In this document: positions 45,249-54,212 of the stretch, one piece after another
Numbering within the stretch: the stretch's first letter is position 1
How the letters are laid out: the number at the start of each line of letters is the position of its first letter
From: Mycetocola zhadangensis
Lineage (GTDB): Bacteria; Actinomycetota; Actinomycetes; Actinomycetales; Microbacteriaceae
Length of the DNA stretch: 64,000 nt
Direction: 5' to 3'
Assembly (NCBI RefSeq): GCF_003668565.1
Contig: NZ_RCWJ01000003.1
Span: 124,001-188,000 of the forward strand
The notes under the pieces: generated by a model
Database searches by the model: none
Told to the model about the DNA's origin: nothing
The model's input: the letters and a program-made list of their open reading frames with translations, nothing else
Program-made: the position numbers and the translations under genes

Positions 45249-46745
45249 TCACGCGCCGATGTTCATGGCAACCGACGTCAGCTCGGTGTACGCCTCGACG
45301 CCTTCACGCCCGTTTTCCTTGCCGTAGCCCGACGCTTTGACCCCGCCAAATGGCATGTTTGGGTCCATACCCGAGTGGGTGTTGACTCGCACATTGCCCG
45401 CGGCCAGCCGCCGGGCAATCCGGTGCGCACGGGCCAGGTCCCTCGTCCACACGTAGGCCGAAAGCCCGTACACCGAGTTATTGGCACGGCCCACAATCGC
45501 GTCAAGCTCCTCTGGGTCGTCAAAGGTCTGGGTGACCAGCACGGGTCCGAAGATCTCTTCCGCAACGACCGACATCCCTGGCGCTGCGTTCGTGAGCACC
45601 GTCGGCTGCACAAAGAAGCCCGGCCGATCGGGAGCGAAGCCGCCAGCAGCAAGCTCTGCCCCCTGCTCCAGTCCCTCGCCGATGTAGCGCAGGACCCGTT
45701 CGCGTTGGCGGGCGGAGATGAGCGGCCCCATCGTCGTGCCCTCCTCGAGCCCGCCCCCGAGAGACAGCGCCTTCGCCCGTTCCGAGATACCGTCGATGAC
45801 CCGATCGGCAACCGAGCTCTGCACGTACAGCCGCGACCCTGCTGCACAGATCTGGCCCGAATTGCTGAAGATGCTGAGAGCCGCACTGTCAATTGCCCGG
45901 TCGAGATCGGCATCCGCGAAAATCAGAACAGGCGATTTGCCGCCGAGTTCCAGCGAGAGACGTTTCAGGCTCGCCGCAGTGGTGCGCTGGAGGTGCTGGC
46001 CCACCGCGGTCGACCCGGTAAACGAGACTTTGTCGACGAGCGGGTGGGTGGCGATAGCCTCCCCTGCCACCGTGCCGAGGCCGGGAACGATGTTGATCAC
46101 TCCGGCCGGGAAACCCAGGTCACACACGAGTTCCCCGAGCCGCGCGGCCGTCACCGGAGTCAACTCAGCGGGCTTCAGGACGACAGTGCATCCGGCCGCC
46201 AATGCCGGCGCGAGTTTCGCCACGGCCATGACAAGCGGGTTGTTCCACGGCACGATGAGCCCCGCGACACCGAGCGGGCGACGCATCGTATAGGTGTGCC
46301 ATTCTCCCGGTAGGGAAACGTCACGGGTTTCGCCATTGAGCTTCGTGGCCCATCCTGCGTTGTACCGCAGGATGTCTATCGCCTGCGGAATCTCAAAGCT
46401 ACGGGTGACCCTCAGTGGCTTGCCTGTGTTGAGCGATTCCAGCTGAGCGAACTCTTCCAGATGCTCTTCGAGCGCGTCGGCCAGACGCCACAGCAAGCGA
46501 CCTCGCACAGAGGGCGGCATGGTGGACCATTCGCCCTCGAGAGCCCGACTCGCCGCACGGACCGCTCGGTCCACATCGTCAGCCGACGCCCCAGTGAATG
46601 TGCTGATCACCTGGCCTGTTGACGGATCGTGAATGTCAAGCGCGTCACCCGAACCGTCGACCCAGTCGCCGTCGATGAGCAACTTCAGTGGCTGGGTGAA
46701 GATCTGAGGTTTCGGGATGGTCAGCGTCGTTGTCTCGTGGGACAT
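45249..46745 (-). CDS. NAD(P)-dependent aldehyde dehydrogenase
   Basis: 498 residues from ATG 46745 (46748 also possible), behind AAGGAG. ALDH superfamily motifs: IVPWNNPLVMAVAKLAPALA, KPAELTP, SFTGST, catalytic Glu in LELGGKSP (about 258-265), catalytic Cys in SGQICAAGSR (about 293-302), and EIFGPVL. It oxidises an aldehyde to an acid, possibly an aromatic aldehyde made by the VAO or GMC oxidase. The solute-binding protein follows in the same operon and the TetR gene lies just upstream. Confidence 0.94.
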   Translation of the reverse strand: MSHETTTLTIPKPQIFTQPLKLLIDGDWVDGSGDALDIHDPSTGQVISTFTGASADDVDRAVRAASRALEGEWSTMPPSVRGRLLWRLADALEEHLEEFAQLESLNTGKPLRVTRSFEIPQAIDILRYNAGWATKLNGETRDVSLPGEWHTYTMRRPLGVAGLIVPWNNPLVMAVAKLAPALAAGCTVVLKPAELTPVTAARLGELVCDLGFPAGVINIVPGLGTVAGEAIATHPLVDKVSFTGSTAVGQHLQRTTAASLKRLSLELGGKSPVLIFADADLDRAIDSAALSIFSNSGQICAAGSRLYVQSSVADRVIDGISERAKALSLGGGLEEGTTMGPLISARQRERVLRYIGEGLEQGAELAAGGFAPDRPGFFVQPTVLTNAAPGMSVVAEEIFGPVLVTQTFDDPEELDAIVGRANNSVYGLSAYVWTRDLARAHRIARRLAAGNVRVNTHSGMDPNMPFGGVKASGYGKENGREGVEAYTELTSVAMNIGA

Positions 46746-46773
46746 CATCGTCTCCTTGGTGTTCAGTAGGTGG

Positions 46774-47361
46774 TCAGTGCGAAGCGGCGATGGCTTCGGC
46801 CCGATGCTCGATGAGCCACCAGAGCTGCTTCGCCATCTCGGTTCCGTCAGGAGCGGGGCTGCGGCTCAGCCATCCGATCACGACGGAGAGTGTCGCGCCG
46901 GCGACGAAGTCGTAGTAGGTCTCTCGATCGACGGGCCATTCTCCGGAGCCGGGCAGGCGATGCATGGAGGCGGCGACCGCGCTACGCAGAACCTCACGCA
47001 TGCGGTGGAGGAAAGCCATACTTCCTGTGTCCTGCAGCATCGCTCGATAGAGCGCTGCCCGTTGCGCGATGACACGGAACACCTCGACGAGGTCGTCAGG
47101 CGGATCATCACTCCCGCGCTTCACTCCGAGCTGGAGGGCAGCGGCGGCTTCACGCACGCGGTCAAGCTCTCCCTCCATCGCCGCGATGAGAAGTGCGTCC
47201 ATCGTGCCGAACCGGTCGTAGAACGCAACCCGGCTCACTCCGGCCCGCGAGCTCACAGCGGCGACGGTGAGGTCAGCCACGTCCATCTCTTCAAGCAGGC
47301 CGAGCGCGGCTGCGATAAGCGCCGTCCGGGTTCGGGTGACCCGGGGATCAACATCGGTCAT
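46774..47361 (-). CDS. TetR-family regulator
   Basis: 195 residues from ATG 47361 (GGAAG 8 nt upstream; a GTG at 47370 is the alternative). HTH at about 10-55: RTRTALIAAALGLLEEMDVAD, AAVSSRAGVSRVAFYDRFG. The C-terminal half is a helical ligand domain. It lies 28 bp upstream of the ALDH gene in the same direction and is divergent from the GMC oxidase gene. Palindromes in the divergent gap suggest autoregulation and control of the oxidase. Confidence 0.9.
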   Translation of the reverse strand: MTDVDPRVTRTRTALIAAALGLLEEMDVADLTVAAVSSRAGVSRVAFYDRFGTMDALLIAAMEGELDRVREAAAALQLGVKRGSDDPPDDLVEVFRVIAQRAALYRAMLQDTGSMAFLHRMREVLRSAVAASMHRLPGSGEWPVDRETYYDFVAGATLSVVIGWLSRSPAPDGTEMAKQLWWLIEHRAEAIAASH

Positions 47362-47380
47362 GGCCGTCACTTCCTTTCAC

Positions 47381-47410
47381 CTGTAAGCTACAGTAACTAA
47401 CAGCTGTAAG
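47381..47410. promoter_or_regulatory. TetR operator candidates between tetR and GMC oxidase
   Basis: CTGTA-AGC-TACAG (47381-47393) is a perfect inverted repeat and CTAACAGCTGTAAG (47397-47410) a near-perfect one; both contain CTGTA(A)/TTACAG, so they look like two sites for one regulator. Confidence 0.55.
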
Positions 47411-47444
47411 CAAGATTTACGAACAACACTGTCATGGAGGACAC

Positions 47445-48980
47445 GTGAACCAAGAGTGGGATGTCATCATCGTCGGCGGCGGCTCTGCCGGATCGGTACT
47501 CGCCAACAGGCTCAGCGCGGACGGGTCCCGCCGCGTTCTCCTGCTTGAGGCCGGGCTCGACTACCCGGGCGCCGAGATCCCTGAGTTCCTGCGGCACCGC
47601 ACCCTCCGCACGGGACTGGCCATGGCTCCGTCGCACGAGATGGAACCTGACTACTACTGGACTGACGTGCGCGCCAGGCGGCGCCCCGAACGCGAAGCCA
47701 TGCTCTATGCGCGAGGCAAGGGCCTCGGTGGCAGTTCCAGCGTCAATGGGCTGATTGCCGCGCGACCGGAGCCCGGAGACTGGCGCCGGTGGGAACAGAG
47801 CGGGGCCGAGGGCTGGGGGTACGAGCAGATGCTGCCCCCACTGAACCGCCTCGAGACCGATCTCGATTACCCGGACGCACCGTTTCATGGCGGCACCGGC
47901 CCGATCCCCATCCACCGAGAGGCCCGCTCCGGATGGGGTGACGTCGACAACGCCCTGGACCAGGCGGGTGAATCCCTCGGATACGGCTGGGATGACGACT
48001 ACAACGGACCGAACACGACGGGTCGAAGCAGGTACCCTGCAAACCATACGAGGGATCTGCGACGGGTCTCGACCAATCACGGGTACCTCGATCCCGCACG
48101 GGGCAGGGCCAACCTCGAGATCCGAGGACACGCCCAGGTCGACCGGGTTGAGTTCACCGGAGAAACCGCGCGCGCTGTCCGACTGCTCGATGGCAGCAGT
48201 GTGCCCCTGGCACCCGGGGGTGAAATTATTCTCTCGGCCGGTGCCGCCCACTCGCCCGCCATACTCACGCGCAGCGGCATCGCTCCGGCGGCGCAGCTTT
48301 CTCGCCTGGGCATTCCGATGCTGGCCGACCTCCCGGTGGGTGAGGGCGCACAGGACCATGCGATCGTGTTCGCACAGTTCCACCCGCGAGAGAACAGGGT
48401 CGTTCCACCGGGAATGCGGCCAACACATGTCGCCATTCGGTTTTCGAGTGAGTTGCCGGGCACCGGGCGCAACGACGTGGCGATTCTTGCCACGAACCAC
48501 AACTATTGGTTTGGCAACGACCAGGCCGGTCTCGCCGTCCAGCTCAACCAGTCCCTCTCGCGCGGTTCGCTGTGGCTGCCCGATGCCGACCCTCGAACCG
48601 CGCCGGTCATCGAACAGCGGCTGCTCACGGACCCGACCGACTATGTGCGGATGCTCGACGGGCTTGCGCGAGCCGAAGACCTCCTGCAGCGTCCGGAGTT
48701 CGTTGCGCTGCGGGAGGGCGACCTTGTCATGCCCCGCTCGCGTGCCGAGTTGCTCGGGCAGGTGAAGGACGTGATGCACCTGTCGTCGACCGCTCGCATG
48801 GGCGCCGAGAACGATCCCGCGGCCGTCGTCGATCCGCTCTGCCGCGTGCGAGGCCTCTCCGGACTGCGGGTGGTCGACGCGTCGATCTTCCCCAGCATCG
48901 TAAGTGCGAACATCAACATCGCGGTGATCGCCGTCGCCGAGCGCGCCGCGGAGCTGATGCTGCAGGACAGCCGCCACTGA
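47445..48980 (+). CDS. GMC-family FAD-dependent oxidoreductase
   Basis: 511 residues from a GTG with GGAGG upstream. Rossmann motif DVIIVGGGSAGSVLANRLS (6-24), GMC signature ARGKGLGGSSSVNGLI (about 88-103), second signature GAAHSPAILTRSGI, catalytic His in MHLSSTARMG (about 445) and C-terminal FPSIVSANINIAVIAVAERA. GMC enzymes oxidise alcohols to aldehydes or ketones. In this cluster the oxidation of a 1-(4-hydroxyphenyl)alkanol to a ketone is plausible. Convergent with the esterase operon. Confidence 0.93.
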   Translation: MNQEWDVIIVGGGSAGSVLANRLSADGSRRVLLLEAGLDYPGAEIPEFLRHRTLRTGLAMAPSHEMEPDYYWTDVRARRRPEREAMLYARGKGLGGSSSVNGLIAARPEPGDWRRWEQSGAEGWGYEQMLPPLNRLETDLDYPDAPFHGGTGPIPIHREARSGWGDVDNALDQAGESLGYGWDDDYNGPNTTGRSRYPANHTRDLRRVSTNHGYLDPARGRANLEIRGHAQVDRVEFTGETARAVRLLDGSSVPLAPGGEIILSAGAAHSPAILTRSGIAPAAQLSRLGIPMLADLPVGEGAQDHAIVFAQFHPRENRVVPPGMRPTHVAIRFSSELPGTGRNDVAILATNHNYWFGNDQAGLAVQLNQSLSRGSLWLPDADPRTAPVIEQRLLTDPTDYVRMLDGLARAEDLLQRPEFVALREGDLVMPRSRAELLGQVKDVMHLSSTARMGAENDPAAVVDPLCRVRGLSGLRVVDASIFPSIVSANINIAVIAVAERAAELMLQDSRH

Positions 48981-49020
48981 GGTGTCGCCGGCGGGCGGAT
49001 GGCCCGCCGGCGTGGACACC
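48981..49020. terminator. Convergent terminator between GMC oxidase and esterase
   Basis: GCCGGCGGGC-GGATG-GCCCGCCGGC core stem extended by GGTGTC/GACACC across a 3-nt bulge, immediately after the GMC stop. Confidence 0.7.
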
Positions 49021-49062
49021 GTTACCGCTCGTGGCCGAGCAGCAGCGCGCTCGCCGGGAAGG

Positions 49063-50481
49063 CTAGCGCCGAGCGACGAGCCCCAACTCGCTGGGCGTCT
49101 CCGAGCGCACCGCGTCGCCATCGAACTCCACACGGGCCGGGTGGAGCGGATCAAATCGTTCGCCGCCCTCTCCTTTGACACTGGGGATGCCGCTTGTCAC
49201 GAACCCCAGGAACCAGTCCTGGAGTGCGCGTGACGTTTGGTCGAACACCGCGTCGTCGAGTCCGTCGAGCATCGGCGCATCGTGCCAGACCTCTCGGTCG
49301 CCAAAGAGAAACGGCAGCGGGAAGCAATGGGGGCTGAGGGCACCAGGTAACGGGCTTTGCAGCGAGAGGCTCGCCACATAGGTCGGAATACCAGCCGCCG
49401 TGGTTGCCTCCGCCAGTTCCAGGTTGGCCAGGCGGAACTGGTGCAGGGTCATCGCTTCGATCATGCGTTGTTTCGGCGTCGCGTCCGGACGCTTCTGCGC
49501 GATCCATTCTGAGACCTTCGCTGGGTCGTCGAATTTGGCACCGATGAAGCCGCCGACACTCTCCGGTGAAAACGCCTGGTCCGGCGCCGGGAAGAGAAAC
49601 GCTGCCGCTTCCTCACTGGTGCTGAGCAGGGCGAGTTCGGAGATGTGCAGGCGCGACGCCACGGAAGTGTAATCGTGCAGATCGCCAGTGACCTCGCCCG
49701 CGGCGGCGGGCATGAGAGCCATCCCCCGGCCGGCGTATGCCTGTGACAGTGCGGATTGAGCGGCCAGGACCTGCTCGATGGCTGCGCCGTCGAGGCCGCC
49801 GATACCGTCAAGCTCGCTCGCGACAAGGTCGCGCCGCTCCGCGTAAGCGCCAGCCGCGAGCGGAGGCTCCCACGGCAAACTGATCAGCGCCGCACGAGTG
49901 AACAGCCCCCGGGTCTCCTCGAGGGCAGACAGGGCGAATGCGTACCAGGCTCCGGCGGAATCCCCGCTGAGGGTGACCTGGTTCGGGTTCCCCCCGAATT
50001 CGGCGATGTGCTCGTTCACCCAGCGCAGGGCGACAATAAGGTCGCGAAGACCGCCCTGCGACTCGGCGGGTTGCCCGGTCGACCCGAGGTGTCCGAGCGC
50101 ACCGATCCGGTAGTTGACAGTGACCAGCACCACTCCCGCCCGCTCGACCAGCTCGGGCGATGTGAACCAGCGCGCATTTCCGCTGCCAGTCATGAACCCT
50201 CCACCTGGCACAAAAACCACCACGGGAGCGTTTTTCGCGCCTAGAGGAGCTTGCACTCTCAGCTGGAACGCGTCCTCACTTTGAGCGATTTCGGTGTTGG
50301 CTCCACCAACGAGCGGATTCAACCCGCCCGGTCGCTGCGGAAAGGCGAGGGGCTGCTCCGCCACCGTGTCGAACGCGCGCAGCGTGACGTCGGAGAAGCG
50401 CGAGGACGCATCCGTACGCTCGCCATACCGAAAAACCGAGTCGAGGCATCCGCTATTCGATCTCGCAGGAGCCTCGGTCAC
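49063..50481 (-). CDS. Type B carboxylesterase
   Basis: 472 residues from a GTG that overlaps the monooxygenase stop (GTGA). Alpha/beta hydrolase with oxyanion loop VFVPGGGFMTG (about 89-99), nucleophile Ser175 in SGDSAGAWY, NYRIGALGHLG, and SPHCFPLPFLFGD carrying the candidate catalytic His. Coupling to a HapE-like Baeyer-Villiger enzyme mirrors the hapE-hapF pair of 4-hydroxyacetophenone degraders: the esterase would hydrolyse 4-hydroxyphenyl acetate (or an analogue) to a hydroquinone and an acid. Confidence 0.92.
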   Translation of the reverse strand: MTEAPARSNSGCLDSVFRYGERTDASSRFSDVTLRAFDTVAEQPLAFPQRPGGLNPLVGGANTEIAQSEDAFQLRVQAPLGAKNAPVVVFVPGGGFMTGSGNARWFTSPELVERAGVVLVTVNYRIGALGHLGSTGQPAESQGGLRDLIVALRWVNEHIAEFGGNPNQVTLSGDSAGAWYAFALSALEETRGLFTRAALISLPWEPPLAAGAYAERRDLVASELDGIGGLDGAAIEQVLAAQSALSQAYAGRGMALMPAAAGEVTGDLHDYTSVASRLHISELALLSTSEEAAAFLFPAPDQAFSPESVGGFIGAKFDDPAKVSEWIAQKRPDATPKQRMIEAMTLHQFRLANLELAEATTAAGIPTYVASLSLQSPLPGALSPHCFPLPFLFGDREVWHDAPMLDGLDDAVFDQTSRALQDWFLGFVTSGIPSVKGEGGERFDPLHPARVEFDGDAVRSETPSELGLVARR

Positions 50482-52481
50482 TTGAGGAACTCATAATCGT
50501 TCTCGTTGACCTGCTCGGTGACGAGCCAGTACTCACTCGTTCGGTATGGCCATACCTGTGACACCCGGTTGAACCGGTTCTTGTACCAGGTCTTCACGTA
50601 CGGCTGGCCCCAGGTCATCGCGTAGTTGCCTTCATCGACCCAGGCAATGTGGCGATCGAGCGCGTCCTGCTTGAGGTCGAGCGCCTTGGCGTCGCGAACG
50701 ATGAGCTCGCGGATCGCCTTTACCGCGTATTCCGCGGCCCGCTCGATCATGAAGTGGAGTCCACCCGCGACAACACCACCGGTGTTCGGGCCGAGCAACA
50801 TGAACAGGTTGGGGAAGTTCGGGACAGTGATGCCCGCGAATGCTTTCGCGTCGCCGCCCCAGTAGTCGTGAATCTCCAGCCCACCCCTGCCGACGATTTC
50901 GATCGGGTCGAGATAGTCAGACGGCCGGAATCCGGTCGCATAGATCACGACGTCGACGTCCAACTTCTCGCCGTCACCGGTGATGAGCCCGTCTGGGGTG
51001 AACTCGACGAGACCATTCGAGATGACCCGAGTGTGTGGCTTGCGCAGGGCAGCCGCCCAGACGCCGTTGTCACGCAGCATGCGCTTGGCGGACGGCGGAT
51101 AGTTGGGAATGGCAACGTCAAGAAGATCGGGACGACCCTCGTACTGCTGCTCATACCGCTCGGTAATGGCCTGGCGGAAGTCTTCGTTAGCTCGAGAGAC
51201 GCTGGCGGGAGCGCCCGTCCAGCCATCCTCGGCCTTGGCGATGTGCAGTCGACCGTCAATACCGCCGGCGGTCACCCAGAGCCGGAACCAGTGGCCGTAG
51301 TGCGGCACCTTGGCGTGCAGCCATTCAGCCGACTCGCCCACCAGGTCGTGATAAGTCGCGGCCGGAAGCATCCACGGCGCGCTGCGCTGGAAAACGTACA
51401 GCTCGGAGACTTCGTCGGCGATCGCCGGCACGATTTGATAAGCACTCGCCCCTGTGCCGATGACGGCCACCCGTTTGCCCGCAAGGTCGACATCGTGGTT
51501 CCACTCCTGGGAGTGCATCTGAGCCCCCCGGAAGGTGTCTTGGCCCGGCCATTCCGGAATCATCGGATGGTCGAGCTGGCCGACCCCCGTCATGATCGCC
51601 TGGAAGCGACGCGTGGTCTCTTTTCCGTCGGTCAAAGTTGTGGCGAGCCAGGTGCCGGACGCTTCGTCAAACTCGGCCTTGAGAAGTTTCGTTCCGAATT
51701 CAACGGTGTCGTCGTTCCAGCCCGCACGTGTGAACACCTCCTCGAGATACTCGAGCACTTCGTGGCCCTGGGCGAACTGGTGTGGCCAGTCGGTGCGCTG
51801 GGCGAACGAGAAGCTGTACCCGTATGTAGGAGTGTCGAGGCGTACTCCCGGGTAGTTGTTCTTCCACCATGTGCCACCCGTGCGGTGCGCTCCTTCGATC
51901 CAGGTGAACGGGAGACCCGCTTCCTGGAGCCGCCATGCCGCCGCGATACCGGAGATTCCCGCTCCGACGATCAGCACCTCAAACTCGCGGCCTTCGGCGA
52001 TGTCGTCGAAGTTCCAGTCAGCCTGACCGTTTTTGTCTGGGGCAAGGTCCAGTTCGTGTTTGAGCTGCCCTGCGTAGCCCGCATCGTGCGAGCGTCCGCC
52101 GGTGAACCAGGCGAGGATCTCGTCGGCCATCTCCTGCGGCAAAACATCAACAGAACGGATGCCGTCGTCGCGCAGCCGCTGAAGGCCGGCAAGACCCACT
52201 TCGCGAGCGCGTTCCTGCTGCGCCGGCGTCATTCCACCGTGCATCTCGAGGTACGGTCCCATGGGCGGGAGAGGCGGCACGAGCCCCGGTTCGAGAATGC
52301 TCGTGTCGCGAAGCGCAGCCGCGAGTGACGCGAGCAGAACAGGGAGCTCCGCCCGCGCGACGAAGGCGCGCAGCTCATCGTCGCTCTCGGTAATGGCCGG
52401 GTACTCGTCGACCCAGTAGAGGTCGCCGAAACGGCCCTCCGCGTCGGTGGACTTGGGCGCTGGTGTCAGGCTCATGGTCAT
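50478..52481 (-). CDS. Baeyer-Villiger monooxygenase, 4-hydroxyacetophenone-monooxygenase-like
   Basis: 667 residues from ATG 52481 (GAGGAG 6 nt upstream; longer frame to 52715 overlaps the next gene). The first 130 residues form the extra N-terminal domain typical of HAPMO (SDDELRAFVARAELPVLLASL... GGMTPAQQ-RARE). Then FAD site LIVGAGISGIAAAWRLQ, BVMO fingerprint FRGAQMHSQEW (about 345-355) and NADPH site AVIGTGASAYQ. It inserts oxygen next to the carbonyl of an aryl ketone to form an aryl ester. Third gene of a four-gene operon and coupled to the esterase. Confidence 0.93.
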   Translation of the reverse strand: MTMSLTPAPKSTDAEGRFGDLYWVDEYPAITESDDELRAFVARAELPVLLASLAAALRDTSILEPGLVPPLPPMGPYLEMHGGMTPAQQERAREVGLAGLQRLRDDGIRSVDVLPQEMADEILAWFTGGRSHDAGYAGQLKHELDLAPDKNGQADWNFDDIAEGREFEVLIVGAGISGIAAAWRLQEAGLPFTWIEGAHRTGGTWWKNNYPGVRLDTPTYGYSFSFAQRTDWPHQFAQGHEVLEYLEEVFTRAGWNDDTVEFGTKLLKAEFDEASGTWLATTLTDGKETTRRFQAIMTGVGQLDHPMIPEWPGQDTFRGAQMHSQEWNHDVDLAGKRVAVIGTGASAYQIVPAIADEVSELYVFQRSAPWMLPAATYHDLVGESAEWLHAKVPHYGHWFRLWVTAGGIDGRLHIAKAEDGWTGAPASVSRANEDFRQAITERYEQQYEGRPDLLDVAIPNYPPSAKRMLRDNGVWAAALRKPHTRVISNGLVEFTPDGLITGDGEKLDVDVVIYATGFRPSDYLDPIEIVGRGGLEIHDYWGGDAKAFAGITVPNFPNLFMLLGPNTGGVVAGGLHFMIERAAEYAVKAIRELIVRDAKALDLKQDALDRHIAWVDEGNYAMTWGQPYVKTWYKNRFNRVSQVWPYRTSEYWLVTEQVNENDYEFLK

Positions 52482-52503
52482 CTCTTGCTCCTCAAGGTCG
52501 TGC

Positions 52504-54159
52504 TCATGCGACGTCGCGCCGCTCAGATGAATCAAGCTGGGGCGAGCGAGCCTCACGCGCTCGATCGTCGATAAAGTTACGAAGCTCTTCAACCACGCGC
52601 TGTTCGTCGGATGCCGCGAAGACGGCTGCCACGTAGCGATCCGGTCGCACCGCGATGAAGACCGGTTCTCCCCCGGTTGCTCCGGTGAGGGCGGCTGCGG
52701 TCTCGGCAAGGTCAATTACCTCGGCGCCTGCCGCTGACTTCTGTGGCGCAACCCCTGGCGGAAGCAGGTGGATGCGTGTCGCGTCAATACCGTTCCAGTA
52801 GGCGGATGCTTTCTCGGGGTTGATGCCGACGCCAATCAGCGCCCACCCTCGCCCGAGATACGTGTCGAGACCCGCACGATTGCCGTCGACGTCCGTGACG
52901 GTCGGTTGGCTGAGCGCGCGCCCGATCTGAACTCCGGCAAACTTCGGACCGTCACCAGGCAGCACGGCCACGCCGGCCGAGTAGTCGGGCGGGGTGATGA
53001 ACCTCATGTTGGCCAGATAGCGCCGGGCGCTGGGAACGAGATTGACGAGCCGTACGACGGCGTCACGTGTCTGGGTAGCAAGTGGGTTGGTCGCCATCAC
53101 CACTGCACCGACCCGGCGGGAAATTTTCACCATCTTCGCCCCGTGGGCGCGCCGCTCGATCTCGTAGCTGTCGAGGAGCCGCTCGCTGGCGCCACCCTTG
53201 ATCGCCTCAATGAGCTTCCAGGCCAGGTTGGCCGCGTCGCGGACACCGGCGTTGAGTCCCTGGCCAGCGAACGGCGGCATGAGGTGCGCGGCGTCGCCGA
53301 CGAGGAATGCCCGGCCGGACCGGTAGTTGTGCGCCACCCGCTGGTGGGCAACGTACACGGCGGCACGGCGCACATCTCCGGGGAGCAGCTTGTTTCGGAA
53401 TGCGGGAACGAGGAGGTTACGGATGTTGGTCGGCGTGGTCATCTCGTCAGGGTCTTCGTGGTCGAAGAGCATGAACTCAATTCGCAGGCGACCGTTCACG
53501 CCCGGGACGAGTACGTACGGACGCTTCCCGTCGCAGTGAAACTCTGCGAACGGCTCGTGCTGCGCGCGCTCGTTCAGCAGGTCAACGACGATCCACCGTT
53601 GCGTCTGGGTGCTGCCATCAAGGCGGATGCCGAGCGCTGAGCGCGTGAAGCTTCGCCCGCCGTCCGCTCCGACCAACCACTCGGCTGAGAGCTGCCGGGT
53701 GACGCCGCGCTCGGTGACGTGAACGGTAACCCCGTTCACGTCATGGGTGATTGCGGTTGCCTCCGTACCGAGAAGTAACGTCACGCCGGGGTGCTCGACC
53801 GCCCGGTCGAACAACAGCTGCTCGAGGATGGGCTGGTCAAATTGCGTCTTGGCCGGGTGCCCCAACCGCGACGGGCTTGGCTTCGCCTCCGCGAGGAGGC
53901 GACCGTTAAGCCCGAAGTACCGGCTGCCGGTGTCAAGCAACGACTCGGACTTCAACGCGTCCGCGATACCCAGCTGCTCGAACACCCGGAAGGATTCGTC
54001 TTGCAGACTGATGGCACGAGGCAGGTCACCCGGCGCCAGAGCCCGCTCGACGACGGTCGTGGCCACACCTGCATCAGCGAGAAGAAGCGCCGTCACCAGT
54101 CCGACTGGGCCCCCTCCGATCACAATGACTCGGGACGGTTCGGGTATTCGTTTCTCCAC
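52504..54159 (-). CDS. FAD-dependent aromatic hydroxylase (MhpA/PheA-like)
   Basis: 551 residues from GTG 54159 with AAGGAGG 4 nt upstream; an upstream ATG would put that site inside the gene. PHBH-fold class A monooxygenase: VIVIGGGPVGLVTALLLADAG (FAD), WLVGADGGRSFTR (DG motif) and GDAAHLMPPFAGQGLNAG (GD motif, about 280-297), with a C-terminal thioredoxin-like domain (about 400-540). It hydroxylates a phenol with NAD(P)H. Ahead of an extradiol dioxygenase gene it would turn a hydroquinone or phenol into an ortho-diol such as hydroxyquinol. Confidence 0.92.
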   Translation of the reverse strand: MEKRIPEPSRVIVIGGGPVGLVTALLLADAGVATTVVERALAPGDLPRAISLQDESFRVFEQLGIADALKSESLLDTGSRYFGLNGRLLAEAKPSPSRLGHPAKTQFDQPILEQLLFDRAVEHPGVTLLLGTEATAITHDVNGVTVHVTERGVTRQLSAEWLVGADGGRSFTRSALGIRLDGSTQTQRWIVVDLLNERAQHEPFAEFHCDGKRPYVLVPGVNGRLRIEFMLFDHEDPDEMTTPTNIRNLLVPAFRNKLLPGDVRRAAVYVAHQRVAHNYRSGRAFLVGDAAHLMPPFAGQGLNAGVRDAANLAWKLIEAIKGGASERLLDSYEIERRAHGAKMVKISRRVGAVVMATNPLATQTRDAVVRLVNLVPSARRYLANMRFITPPDYSAGVAVLPGDGPKFAGVQIGRALSQPTVTDVDGNRAGLDTYLGRGWALIGVGINPEKASAYWNGIDATRIHLLPPGVAPQKSAAGAEVIDLAETAAALTGATGGEPVFIAVRPDRYVAAVFAASDEQRVVEELRNFIDDRAREARSPQLDSSERRDVA

Positions 54160-54212
54160 GATGCCTCCTTGCATGAACGCGGTTGAGCCGACCAGAGCGG
54201 CGGTCGGCTAGA

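Noticed and set aside
47397-49181. 594-codon open frame antisense to the GMC oxidase
   Set aside because: It mirrors third-position GC bias of the GMC gene; the plus strand has full GMC motifs, the antisense product has none.
50649-52328. 559-codon open frame antisense to the BVMO
   Set aside because: A GC-bias shadow; the minus strand carries the BVMO fingerprint and cofactor motifs.
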